Assembly: GCA_022578965.1 (NCBI GenBank)
Contig: MU400781.1
Span: 1-44,962 of the forward strand
DNA: 44,962 nt
Source: Xylaria sp. FL1777
Lineage: Eukaryota; Ascomycota; Sordariomycetes; Xylariales; Xylariaceae
Direction: 5' to 3'
Numbering within the stretch: position 1 is the first letter of the stretch; every line of letters begins with the position of its first letter. This document shows, in pieces, positions 34,955 through 44,962 of this stretch. The position numbers were made by a program, and so were the translations under genes. Under the pieces are notes generated by a model. The model ran no database searches. It worked only from the letters and a program-made list of their open reading frames with translations, and was not told the DNA's origin.

Positions 34955-37041
34955 TTATATAACATATCGATACAGTGGCGACTTATCACCCATATCCAAT
35001 AGCTCCTGCTCCGAATACTTCGCATGAACCTCCTCTTCAGACATGGCGTCCCGTCTTTTATTCTCGCGGTTCCAAGCATAGGCAAGAGTTGATACGCAAA
35101 AGATAGATGCTATAACAATACCAAATGAGAACCCGTAGCCTAACCAGTAGTGGGGGTTCTGCTCTTCGAGAAAGATATTCGACCCAATTGCGCCTCCCAG
35201 GTTGCCGAGCGAGATGAGGAGCGCCATACCAACAGCTCGCTTCCAAGATGGTGCCAGATTGTTTCCGATCCAAGCCAGGATACCGACGAGAGGCGGATAG
35301 ACTCCAGCTGGGACGGTGAAAAGAAACGCATACGTTAGGCCAGGGTACTTAGGATGTGGAATGCTTAGGAGAGCGATAAATCCGACAGCCGCAATAGAGA
35401 AGGGAATCACCATAAAGGGCCAACGACTCCGCTTCTTATCAGCTAGACGGGAAAACAGTAGGATACTGAGAACGCCGAGGACGTATATCGGAATTGCTAG
35501 AGACTTGGCTTAGCCATGCTTGACACCTTGAGCATGCAGTCATGTACTTACTGAGTAGTTGGGCATTGGCTTTAGAGTATCCCAACTGAAGGATGATGCT
35601 AGGAGCGCTATACGTGAAAGCATAGAGACAGATACTGTTTCCCCAGTACGCGATTACGGCAAAATAAAGTTTCCATTCTGTAAGAGCGGCCTTAAGGAAT
35701 TTCCACTGAAACTGCTCGTCAATTTGCACCTGCCCTGAGGATGTCCCGGCGTCTTGCTCCAATCGGCGCTGGAGATGCTCCTTTTCATCTAACTCGAGGA
35801 AGCTGGCGGTGGCCGGACTATCTGGTAGTGCCCACGGGATGCAAAGCCCAACGAGGACTGTCACGATGCCTTCCAGAAGGAAGATCCAACGCCAACCGGC
35901 TAGACCTCCTTTGCCGTCAAGTTTCTCAATTGCAAACGCTAATAAACCCGAGAAGGCGCCGGCTAGGGATGCAGCAGAGAAGAAGATGGCGATTCGAGTT
36001 TGGATCTCGAAGCGACAGTACCAACTATTATGATAGAAGTTCTTAATCAGGCTTTGCCGAAATATCACAAATGATCATATAATTGAAAGTCAAAAAGACA
36101 AGGCTCACGTTGTCAAAAGATATGTGGCAGCGGGGAAAAATCCAGACTCGGCGAACCCAAGAAGTAACCGCGTGACGATAAGTTGCTCATAATTTTTGAC
36201 CAGACTCTGAAATATCATCACCTGGTATTGTCAGCTCCTGTCATCACCAACAGAGTCAGGCCAAATAGGTTTCTGTAATCACTCACCAAGCCCCATGCGA
36301 GCAATAAAATGGCAATCCATATGCTAGGACGAAGGAGTTTAAGTATGATATTGCTAGGGACCTGCGAATACAATATAAGTTTTCGGTTAGATTCAGATAC
36401 CTAGATGACAAACCTCGAAGACGGCATATGGGAAGAAAAACACCGTCAGCGCAATATTATATTGAGCTCCAGTCAATCCTATGTGTCCATTAGAGAGTTT
36501 CCCCTAGTGTATCAGGTGGGAACAAACCTAGGTCAGTATTCATTCCTGCAACTTTGGCGTTTCCAATCTAGTGAGTCACTCGAAGCATTAGCAGAAAACA
36601 ATGATACTGATAGCCACGAGGCAGGAAAGCTTGCATGATGAAGGAAGATAGGGGCGTTTTATATAGCAAGACAGATCACATTACATTTCCACGGTCTAAG
36701 AATGCAAGCAAATCTAATGTACAGACCTGTTAGAAGGTAATATCTAGAAAGACCATTAAGAAGACAACTTACAAAGAAGCGTTAGCATTGGAATCAATCG
36801 ATAGTCGACCTTGCGAAGGATTCTACGCGTCTTCGCATCTTGATATGTCGGCAGCTATTATCCGAGAGTTAGTATAGCCATGCCAAGAGTATCAATTGGG
36901 GATACGTGTGTTTTTTACATTCACTTCAAGAACCGAACTATGTTCGACACTAGGTTTTCCAAGGTCCTCGGAAATAGGAATCCTGGTATCAGCCGAATCC
37001 GAGTGTGTGATACGAGCAGCATCCTGCCGAATTTCTGCCAT
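34955..37041 (-). CDS. MFS permease, allantoate/nicotinate (Dal5/ACS) type, nine exons
   Basis: Hand-assembled from nine exons (minus strand): 37041-36919, 36854-36773, 36713-36685, 36567-36528, 36478-36414, 36361-36287, 36221-36109, 36024-35552, 35496-34955. The lengths sum to 1,542 nt: 513 aa plus TAA. The eight introns (64, 59, 117, 49, 52, 65, 84, 55 bp) all have GT-AG ends; intron 1 has a CTAAC branch site. The joined frame shows hallmarks of the anion:cation symporter family: KVDYRLIPMLTLL, YLLAFLDRGNIGNAKVAGMN, FFFPYAVFEVPSN, LLLGFAESGFFPAATY, WYCRFEIQTR, GWRWIFLLEG and a C-terminal half with SRLADKKRSRWP and GNLGGAIGSNIF. About 12 membrane segments are expected. The start ATG has A at -3 and G at +4. 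Likely imports an organic anion (allantoate, nicotinate, pantothenate or a relative). The substrate is not readable from sequence. Exon 3 (29 bp) is the least certain. Confidence 0.92.
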
Positions 37042-37200
37042 GTTGACGTGAAGAGAAAGTCATGATGGTGGGAAGGGCACACGGAAAGTTCATTTAATAC
37101 TTTTCTTTCGGCTCAACCAGCCGGTATGGTCCCCCGCCTCCTGTACCCCAACCCCCTCAGCTCCCCCGGTTTTGCGGAGAGATCCCCGAACTTTTGACCC
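37042..37200 (-). promoter_or_regulatory. Permease 5' region with two CGG-N8/9-CCG inverted repeats
   Basis: CGG-N9-CCG lies at 37,109-37,123 (CGGCTCAACCAGCCG) and CGG-N8-CCG at 37,175-37,188 (CGGAGAGATCCCCG), 68 and 134 bp upstream of the start. Inverted CGG pairs with short spacing are typical Zn2Cys6 targets. C-rich runs (CCCCCGCC, ACCCCCTC, CTCCCCCGG) also occur here. An out-of-frame ATG at 37,063 opens a 24-codon upstream frame that overlaps the chosen start. Confidence 0.35.
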
Positions 37201-38026
37201 AAGTACCAATAACAAGTCAGTAGACGCCTTAGTACAGCGTGTTTAATATCGAATCACTTAACAAGGATCTCTCCTTATGTTTCCTGTGCGATAAATGAGT
37301 GTATACTGTTTTCATTCACTTTCTAACAAGCGGATTTGGGCATGACCGCGCGCTGTGAAGTTTTCGATACAGCCGTTATGGGTATTCTTGATAACACAGT
37401 GTTTTTAATGCTGTGCTAGTTTTTACGAATCATTGATTAGTCAACTTTTTGGCCGGCTGAGAAAAAGAAATATCTACCAGACAAAAGAGTACCTGTAAGG
37501 AAACTAAACTGTATCATATCAACCATGGTGAGTTTTTAATTCAATAGCTTCGCTATCACAATCGTGCCATTAGAGTCAGTAAGACAGGCTAAACTGGTTG
37601 GGATCAAGCTATTGGACGGCAGCTAAGGACAAGCAGATAAACACTGCACGATGACGAACTTATCGACTCTATGTCTTAGGTTCTTATCGTGTCACTATCA
37701 TAAATCATAGCGTATTCGAATGCGCACGAGTTACGCAAAGTCTAGACTATTTAGCTGTGAGTTTGGGAAACGTGTGCCCGTGAAGCCTATGCACAGGCGA
37801 CATATATTTAAAGCATCTCAGCGTTAATAAACACTTGGAAGTCCTCAGTATTGAATTTAGCTGTATGAGTAGAATATAAATGGGGTTAATCACATTGTTT
37901 ATATAAGAAGATAAGTTGAATCTACATTTCACAGGAAATATAACAGAGTAGTTATTTATAACTAGAGAAAGCGGAATAAAACATTCAACGATTGTACGTC
38001 TCCGCGATGTTCGTGGGGTAGATCTA

Positions 38027-38263
38027 CTTAGCCACTGAGTGTTAGGGGCTAGGGTTGCAGGGGGCTAAAAGGGGCCTCTAATGTGGGGGTAGTCTACTGC
38101 GTAGTATTTTCTATATAATGGCCTGATTTCCCGTCAATATCTCTTGGAGGAGACTCAGGAATCAATAATATTGAGCCCTTACCTATAGCTACAAACTAGC
38201 AGCTATCCTCTAGCAACCCAGCTTCACTCTAGAGACAAAAACTCCTAACACTCAGTGACTAAG
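38027..38263. mobile_element. MITE-like element with 23-bp terminal inverted repeats
   Basis: CTTAGCCACTGAGTGTTAGG (from 38,027) reappears inverted as CCTAACACTCAGTGACTAAG (ending 38,263). Over 23 bp the arms differ at 2-3 positions. The 237-bp interior has no coding capacity. No clear target-site duplication is visible at the arm ends, so the true termini may differ by a few bases. Size and structure fit a non-autonomous DNA transposon in the gene-containing island. Confidence 0.6.
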
Positions 38264-38965
38264 CAGCTCAGAAAAGAAGATAGCTCGGTAAACGCAGTTG
38301 AAATCTATCAAGGCTGCGCCAGGTTCGAGTTAGGGCTATAGAAAATTTGAATTTTTTCCTCATGCGAGCTAGATTTTGTTTTGTGTAGTTAATAGTCTCG
38401 GAATTTTAAGCAGAGGATAATTACCCGTAACGAGCGTTGCTCTTGAATTGAAAGCAAAGGCCACTCACTAGCATTAACTTAAGTTATTTAGATACATCGC
38501 ACAGAAAAATGCGCAACATTCCTTGACCATAGGCTTGCTTGGCCGTTGGCCCCTCGTTGCTGGACCTTCTTGCTCATACTAATTCTTAGCGAAGGGGGTT
38601 ATTCTATTAACTCTTTTGCTATTGGTGAAGGGAGCATAGATCCACATAGAGACTCTCTCATGCAGGCTGAGAAACTCGGGTGAACTACCTAGTTACTCTT
38701 ATGCATGGCGTACTCATGTGCCAACGACCAGCCACGCTGACTGGCTATTATTCATAACCGGTTCAAGTACACGTGAGACATCTGAAACACAAAAAACGGC
38801 GGAAGGCGTCCCATGCAACTGTTGTATAGCAAACGTAGCAATGCGATGGCTACTGAGAGAACCCCCACGGAGGGACCAGACACATCTTTTACTCCAGTGC
38901 CTCTACAGCATTGATCTGAAATAGAATTAAATCTATAAAATGAATTTAAGTGTGTAGTAAGTATA

Positions 38966-38988
38966 CTTAAGTGGAACTCCCACTTAAG
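38966..38988. repeat. Perfect 9-bp hairpin
   Basis: CTTAAGTGG and CCACTTAAG are separated by AACTC. A T-run does not follow on either strand, and no gene adjoins it. Function unknown. Confidence 0.6.
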
Positions 38989-39486
38989 CCTGGCCATGAG
39001 CTTGACTTATATATTTAGAAGGGGAAATATTAGTTAAAGATCCTGTACCGTGTCTTTATAGAAGCCAAGACTCTGGGTCTGTGCAAGCTCATTGGTAGCG
39101 AACCTATAGCATTCGCATTATTAAATAAGCAGTCAGGGGCATGAATATAACCAAGGGCGACGAAGATATCGCGTTGAAGCATAATGAGCCGGGGGTTAGA
39201 AGCCTGTGTTTTTTATCTAAGGATATTGTGCTAGCTACGGGCGTCTCCAGCGAAGAATCAATATTCCAGATATTGACTCTATAGACATATTTAAGGGCGT
39301 TTTATATCACTCTAGAGCGCACAAGTCAGCTAGTCAAGAGACAGAGAAACAGACAGAGAAAAGATTCATACAAGTACAAAGCATCGACGAGGCGCTCTAG
39401 TTGTTCCTAGTTTTAATAAAGGGGTTAACAGTGTAAGTGTGTTAAGGCGAATAATCTATTTGAGCGTATTATATTCAGACGCTAGC

Positions 39487-39714
39487 CTAAGATCCTCGTC
39501 TGATCTTATCTACTTTCTTTTCCCGAAGCCTAGGTGTCATATCTTTCACCATATATATCTGACCATAGATATCAGTGACATCGCAAAAGAGCTTGACAGC
39601 AACGTAGACATCTAAGCTCACGATCTCTTTGAGCTCACGAAGGGCATTCAGCATACATTGCCGTTCGAATTCGGCTATTGTGACAAGAGCTCTAGTAGAG
39701 GGCTTGGAACTTAG
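39487..39714 (-). pseudogene. Partial coding frame at the island's right edge, unrecognised
   Basis: A 75-codon open frame ends with TAG at 39,487-39,489. It reads STRALVTIAEFERQ, then an ATG (39,652-39,654), then LNALRELKEIVSLDVYVAVK, a CDVTDIYGQIYMVKD stretch and RLREKKVDKI. The mixed, helical-looking composition and balanced codon use look like real protein, unlike the surrounding open frames. A stop lies just upstream of the frame, and the AT-rich block begins within 70 bp, so it is probably the 3' end of a gene cut off at the boundary, or an exon (an AACTAAG just upstream could be an acceptor). I do not recognise the family. Confidence 0.45.
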
Positions 39715-39779
39715 TTATATTGTTATTCAACTTAATAATTCTCTAGGGGTCTTAAGGCCATGGTTTTTTCCTGTCTTTT

Positions 39780-42700
39780 ATATGTAGGAATATTCTAGCT
39801 TATTTATGCTTATTAAGCTGCTATATAATTTAGAACTTCTTTAGTTATTAAGTTGCTATATATATAACTATATTATAAATAATTATTATAAACTAATAGT
39901 TTAACTTTATATATGCTAATTTAAATAGTAATAGCTTAAGCTTAATTATAAATTAATATTTGTTTAATATTATTTTTTTTTTTTTTAAGTTTAACTTTAA
40001 GCAGTATTAAAGTTTTTAATTTAAACTTTAAAAGTTTATTAGTTTACTAAAATTATGTTAATAAAAGTTTTATATAAAAGCTTTAGTACTATTAATAAAT
40101 ATATAATTAAAAAGTTTTTAAATTTAGTGCTATTTAGTTAGTTAACTTTTTTATTTAACTAAATATTTAATATTTTTTTAGGTTTTTATAAAGTTTTTAA
40201 TTTTTTTTACTTAATAGTTTTTTGCTTTAATTAAAAGCGCTTTTTATAAAACTTAGTTAAAATTAAATAAAGTTTAATTGCTAATATAATAAAGCTTAAT
40301 AAGTAAAACATAAAATAAATTATAAATTTTTTAACTTTTAAATAATAATAATTTAATAGTAGTAAATAAAATTACTTTTTAAATTTTAAAAAGTTTTAAC
40401 ATTTTTTTGTTAAGTTTTTTAGCAAGCTTTTTAGTTTTAATATAACATATATTTAATATAACTAAGTAATTAAGTTTATAAAGCAATATTTTTTATTATT
40501 TTTTGTTTGCTTATTTTTTTATTTATTATTTAAACTTATTTAATTATAGTTTAGCTTTTTTATAAATTTTAATTATTTAGTAAACATATAAATTACTAGC
40601 TAAATTATATAATACATTTAAAAGTAAATTATATATTATTAAATAAAAGCTATAATTAATATAAAACAAAAATATATAAGTTAAAATAAATATAATATTA
40701 TTATATATAAATTTTATAATTAATAAAAAGTTTTTTTAGTTAGTTATTTTATAATTTATAAATGTTTTTAAGTATATTTTAAAAATTTAATTAAATTGTT
40801 TTATTTAACTGTTAGTTTAAAAATAAAAAGCAATACTTATTTAAAGTTTAATTTTAATAAGCTTTAAAAAGTTCTTTTAAAAGTAGCTTATAAACTTAAA
40901 ACTTTTATTAAAAATAATATTAAAAAGTATATTATATAGTTTTTAATAAAATTTTACAAATATTTTAATTAAGTTTTTAGTTTTTTTTTTATTAACCTTT
41001 AATAAAATAAAGTGTTTTATTTTTATAAAAAGATTTATTATTACTTATATAAAATTACATTTATTAAAAAAAAATAAATCTATAATAAAGTTTATTATAA
41101 TTAATTATTATAAAACGTAGTATAGTTTTATAAGTTATAAAAGTTTATAAAGTATATAATATAGCGCTTTGTTTTATTAATAATTAAAGCATTTATAAAT
41201 AAATTTTTATATAGTTTTTTTAATGTTTAGCTATTAAAAGTTTTAAGTAATAAGTTTTAGTGTTTTATTTATATTTATATATTTTGCTATTTTTATATTA
41301 TATTTAGATTTTATTATATTTTATTAAATAGTAATAAATATTTATAAGCGTTTTTTTTTATATAAAAGGTTGTTTTAAAGTTTTATATTTTTAAAGGGTT
41401 TTTTCTTTTAAATTATATATTTTAGGTTATTTTTAGCTGCTTTTTTAATTTTTTTAACAAATTTTAGCAGCTATTTTAGTATAAAAAAGCTATAAAGTTG
41501 TTTTAAAGTAAGCAGTACTAATGCTGCTATATTAAACATAGTTTTTTTATTATGTAAAAAATGCTTATTTTGCAAAACTAATTTAATTAGCTAGTTTTTA
41601 TTTTTTTTTTTTTAAAACAGTATTAAAAAAACGTAATATAATATTAGCTTTTTTATTAAGCCGTTTTAGCTTATAATTAATAATAAACTAATATATTATT
41701 AATTATTAAGCTTACTTAGTTTATTGTTAATTTAATACTTTAGCAATAATAAAGTATAATAAATTTTAATAATTTAAATAAATTTTAATTTAATATTTAG
41801 CGCTTTTAAAGTATTAATGCTATTAGTTAAGTAAATTTATTATAACAAATAGTTTTTTATTATATATTTTATAGTTTATTTTTATAAGCATAAATTTTTA
41901 AAAGTAAAACGCTATAAAGTATAGTTTTTTATTATTGTTTTTTTAAAATAACATTGCATTAAAAGCAAAGTTAAAAGTGTTAGTTTTTATATATACTACT
42001 TAAAACACCTGCAGCACACTAAAAAAGCAAACAAATTTTCAACTAAGCTACCGGTTATTACGCAACCTAAAAAAAGCACGTAGAATAGCTAAATAAGTTC
42101 TAAATATAAGAAGGCTTAGCTATTATAACGTAGCTAAAAGACTAATCAGGTTATAAATAGCTGCAAAAACACAGAAATAAAAGCTTTTAAACACGGAGCA
42201 AAAACAGCTAAACATTAACACCGGTTTTTCCTTAAGCTAAAAAAGGTTTACTATAACTATAAAACAGAAGCTAAAGCAGCTATTATAAAGCTATTTGCTA
42301 CTTATAGTTTTAAAAAAGCTGCTTATTACAAGTTTACGTTTATAAACTTTAAAGTAAAACATAACACAATAAAGTACTAAAAACAGCAATATAAAATTAT
42401 AAACATAGAACTACAAAAGTTAAAAAGCATACATTATAAAAAAGCAAAGTAATTAAGCAACTTTATTAAGCACTAAATACCGAAATTCTATTAAAACTTT
42501 TAGCTACTAAATATATAACAATGCTAACTTTTAAAGGTTATATAAACACCCTTTAACTGGCTTATTTATATAAAATCCTTAGCTTTTTTACTTGCTGCAG
42601 CTTTTTTTGCTTCTTTAATTGCAATTTAAAGTTATATATTAGCTATAAGTATAGCTTAAATATTTCTATTAATACAAAAACAACGCGTAGCTATATAAGC

Positions 42701-43323
42701 TTTAATAAACAATTAAAGTTCTTTATTAACTTTTTTAAGCTAAAGAATTATTAGTAATACTTAAAATTAAAAGAACTTTAATAATTAAAATAAGCATAAA
42801 ATAAAGCTTAAAAACATGCAAACATTAATATAATTAAAAGTACTTATAAAACTATAATTGTTACTTTTAATGCTTATTTTGCTTTTTTTGCATTATAAGC
42901 ATTTAGTAAACTTGCTAGTAATATTGCAAGCATAAAAGTTATTAATGTTTTTATATAGTTAATATAAAAAAAACAGCAATAAAAAATATATAATATATTA
43001 CTATAATATAAGCAATATAATAATAGCATAGCTTAAGCATTTTAGCATGCTTAATAAATATAAATTTTAAGGCAGTTAATAATACTTTAGCGCAAAGCAC
43101 TAAAGCATTTACCTTTATTTTAAAAATTAGCGTTATAGCAAAAAAGCATAACAATAAGCAGTTATAAAAGCTTAAACTACATAGTGTTATAAAATTAGCA
43201 CTAAGGTAGCTTTTAAAGCGGCTTAATGCTTTTATATATACTTTGCACTTTTTCTTTTGTTAGCTAAAGCTAAAGTTATATAATAACTTATTTAGTTTAT
43301 TAAGTTTACAGTAATTTAAAGCT
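39780..43323. other. Degraded AT-rich block right of the island
   Basis: Composition returns to nearly pure A/T at about 39,780. No intact gene is visible; the open frame at 42,951-43,154 (minus) is low-complexity. Part of it, 42,000-42,560, is less degraded and is listed separately. Confidence 0.7.
42000..42560 (+). pseudogene. Less-degraded relic, probable transposon coding remnant
   Basis: This stretch keeps more C and G than its surroundings (CACCTGCAGCACAC, GCTACCGGTTATTACGCAAC, AACACCGG). Plus-strand frames read segments of mixed composition with few stops, for example KANKFSTKLPVITQPKK, then AFKHGAKTAKH, then KLKKVYYNYKTEAKAAI and YKFTFINFKVKHNTIKY. I do not recognise a transposase family. 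It precedes copy 2 of the 354-bp repeat by about 760 bp and may belong to the same element. Confidence 0.35.
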
Positions 43324-43677
43324 TACTAAGCTTATAATAATTTAAAGCTTATTAAGCTTATAATAATTTAATGTTTATTAAACTTATAGTAATTTAAAAA
43401 AAGTTACTATTTTTTTTACTTTTTTTTTGTTTATATAAATATGCATTTTTTGTATTTAATTATTTATTTAGTTTTAGTTTTTTAGCTATTAATTTTTTAT
43501 AACTATTAAGCATTAATATATTTATTACTTTTAATTTTTTAAAACTTCTATTAATGTATAATAATAAAAGTACTTTAAAAACCTTTTTAACGAACTACTA
43601 TTAAGAATTTTATTGTTATTTATAAATTAAGATCTTAAAAGCAAACTTGTTATATTAATATATAATAAATTTATTAT
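43324..43677. repeat. Dispersed AT-rich repeat, copy 2
   Basis: Gap-free partner of 1-354. It has more T/A at the variable sites (AACTTGTTATATTAATATAT where copy 1 has AACCCGTTATATTAGTATAT), so it is the more heavily mutated copy, though copy 1 carries its own changes. The 26-bp tandem units begin at 43,323. The sequence right of 43,677 no longer matches copy 1. Confidence 0.8.
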
Positions 43678-44962
43678 ATTTTAATAGCTTTTTAATTAAT
43701 AGAACTTAATATATAAAAATAAATATTAATATAAAAAGTTAAGTAATAAATAATTTATAAAATAAACTTTTAAAAGTATACTAAAAAAATATTTAAAAAA
43801 CAAAAATATTAAATAGTATTACGTAAGTAAACTTTATTTAATAATTAATAAAACTAAATTTAGGTTATATTACTAAAAACAAAAAGTTAAAAATTAAGTT
43901 TAAAAATTTTAAAAATCTTTAAAATTAATAATATATTAAAATAATAAACTTTAGCACTTTTACTAGTTATTTTTATTAAAAAAAAAGCAATAGTAAAAAA
44001 AAAAAAATTAAGCAATAGTAATAAAAAAAAACTAACATTAATACTAATACTACAAAGCAAACTAGTTGCTTTAATTTAAAAAATAGCTTAAATATTAAGC
44101 ATTATAACTTTTAAACTAATATAAATATTAGTTATAATAATTAAAGCAGCAATAATAACTATTATTATAATAATAAATTAAAGCTTTAAATAAATAATTA
44201 TATTATAACTAATATTAATATTATTATTAGCAAACTTAACGCTTATTTTTATTATTGCTATATTTAAAGTAATAATTTAAAATAAAAAACCTAACTTTTT
44301 ATTATTACTATTACTTTTATTATTAGAATTATTTATAATATTAAAAATGCTAAACATTAAAAGTTTTAAATTTATTGCTTTAAAGTTTTATAATAAATCT
44401 ATAAATATAAAAGCTTTTTTAATTTATGTTAAATTTTATTTAAAATAATATTTTATTACTATTATAAAAAAAAATTAAAAAATAATAACTATTTTATAAT
44501 TTTTGTTAAAAAAAGTATTAAAATAGTTTTAATTTATTTTAAAAGATTTTTTAAAAGCTAATAAATTAACTAATTTTAAGCTAAAAACAAAAAAAATTTT
44601 CGAAAATTATATTAAGTTTAAAAATTAAATAAAAACATTATTTAAAAATACTTAAAAAGCAAAACACGCAAAAAAAGCACTTTATTGCTTAAAACAAATA
44701 AAAGTAGCAATAAATTATGCTATAAAATTTAAACAATTAGTAATAATTTTAAGATTACTTAAGCTTGTATTATTTTATTTATTTTATAGTAAACTTAAAA
44801 CTTAAGTTTAAAATAAACTATATAAAATAAATAAACTAGCAGAAATTAATATATATATTAATATAATTATTATAATTAATTAATAATTATTTAACTAGTA
44901 TTTTAAAACTAAAAAAACTAAAAAAAACAAAAAAAAAAATATTTAAAAAAGTATTAAATAAA
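43678..44962. other. Degraded AT-rich DNA to the window end
   Basis: Nearly pure A/T with no open frame of interest. Short AAAAAAAGCAATAGTAA repeats occur near 43,985-44,030. Confidence 0.7.

Larger units (their letters stand above)
37201..39486. other. Gene-poor right part of the island
   Basis: About 2.3 kb of intermediate composition. Short open frames (37,747-37,932 minus; 38,718-38,924 plus; 38,752-38,997 minus, the last two overlapping on opposite strands) show no recognisable domain. A MITE-like element (38,027-38,263) and a hairpin (38,966-38,988) are listed separately. I see nothing else I can support. Confidence 0.6.

Noticed and set aside
35058..36046. Several plus- and minus-strand open frames of 60-101 codons within the permease
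   Set aside because: They are alternative frames of the permease exons. The joined nine-exon frame accounts for this DNA, with family motifs throughout.
35439..36068. A free-standing 209-codon protein starting at the Met at 36,068
   Set aside because: Its first 18 or so residues come from intron sequence, and it runs into intron 8 at the other end. The conserved WYCRFEIQTR motif starts right after the AG at 36,025.
38718..38997. Two overlapping opposite-strand open frames of 68 and 81 codons
   Set aside because: No recognisable domain, no clear start context and mutual overlap; chance frames are the likelier explanation.
1..43677. The 354-bp repeats as LTRs of one giant element spanning the window
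   Set aside because: A complete gypsy element and an intact gene island lie between them, and no matching flanks or target duplication are visible; two dispersed copies is simpler.

Overview
The window looks like a piece of a filamentous ascomycete (Pezizomycotina) genome with a two-compartment, AT-isochore organisation. About 37 kb is extremely AT-rich, gene-free DNA of decayed transposable elements. It encloses one island of ordinary base composition (about 32,500-39,780, roughly 7 kb) with normal fungal genes and short GT-AG introns. The change in composition is abrupt at both edges. The AT-rich DNA has the appearance of repeats destroyed by repeat-induced point mutation (RIP, C-to-T on both strands). 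The species cannot be named from sequence alone.

Layout. 1-354 is a dispersed repeat whose second copy lies at 43,324-43,677 (gap-free alignment). 355-8,917 is degraded AT-rich DNA. 8,918-16,956 is a fossil Ty3/gypsy LTR retrotransposon on the minus strand, bounded by 216-bp direct repeats; relics of reverse transcriptase, RNase H, integrase and probably a chromodomain can still be read, and the active-site codons I could align are substituted. 16,957-32,500 is degraded AT-rich DNA with duplications, tandem repeats, a palindromic array and one long residual coding frame. The island carries two intact minus-strand genes. One is a single-exon amidohydrolase-2 family protein (351 aa, 2,3-dihydroxybenzoate decarboxylase-like, with a possible mitochondrial presequence). 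The other is a nine-exon MFS permease of the allantoate/nicotinate (Dal5/ACS) type (513 aa), whose exons I assembled by hand. Right of them are a MITE-like inverted-repeat element (38,027-38,263) and a partial, unrecognised coding frame (39,487-39,714) at the edge. 39,780 to the end is again degraded AT-rich DNA.

How it fits together. The permease and the hydrolase/decarboxylase are neighbours on one strand and could form a small uptake-plus-breakdown unit for an aromatic acid or related anion; this is inference from families and proximity. CGG-type inverted repeats lie upstream of both genes, which would suit a Zn2Cys6 regulator, again as inference.

The point most worth checking is the mutation signature of the AT-rich DNA. 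Residual C is almost always preceded by A or G, while TpC and CpC (and complementary GpA and GpG) are nearly gone and CpA persists. Classical RIP, which targets CpA, would not leave that residue.
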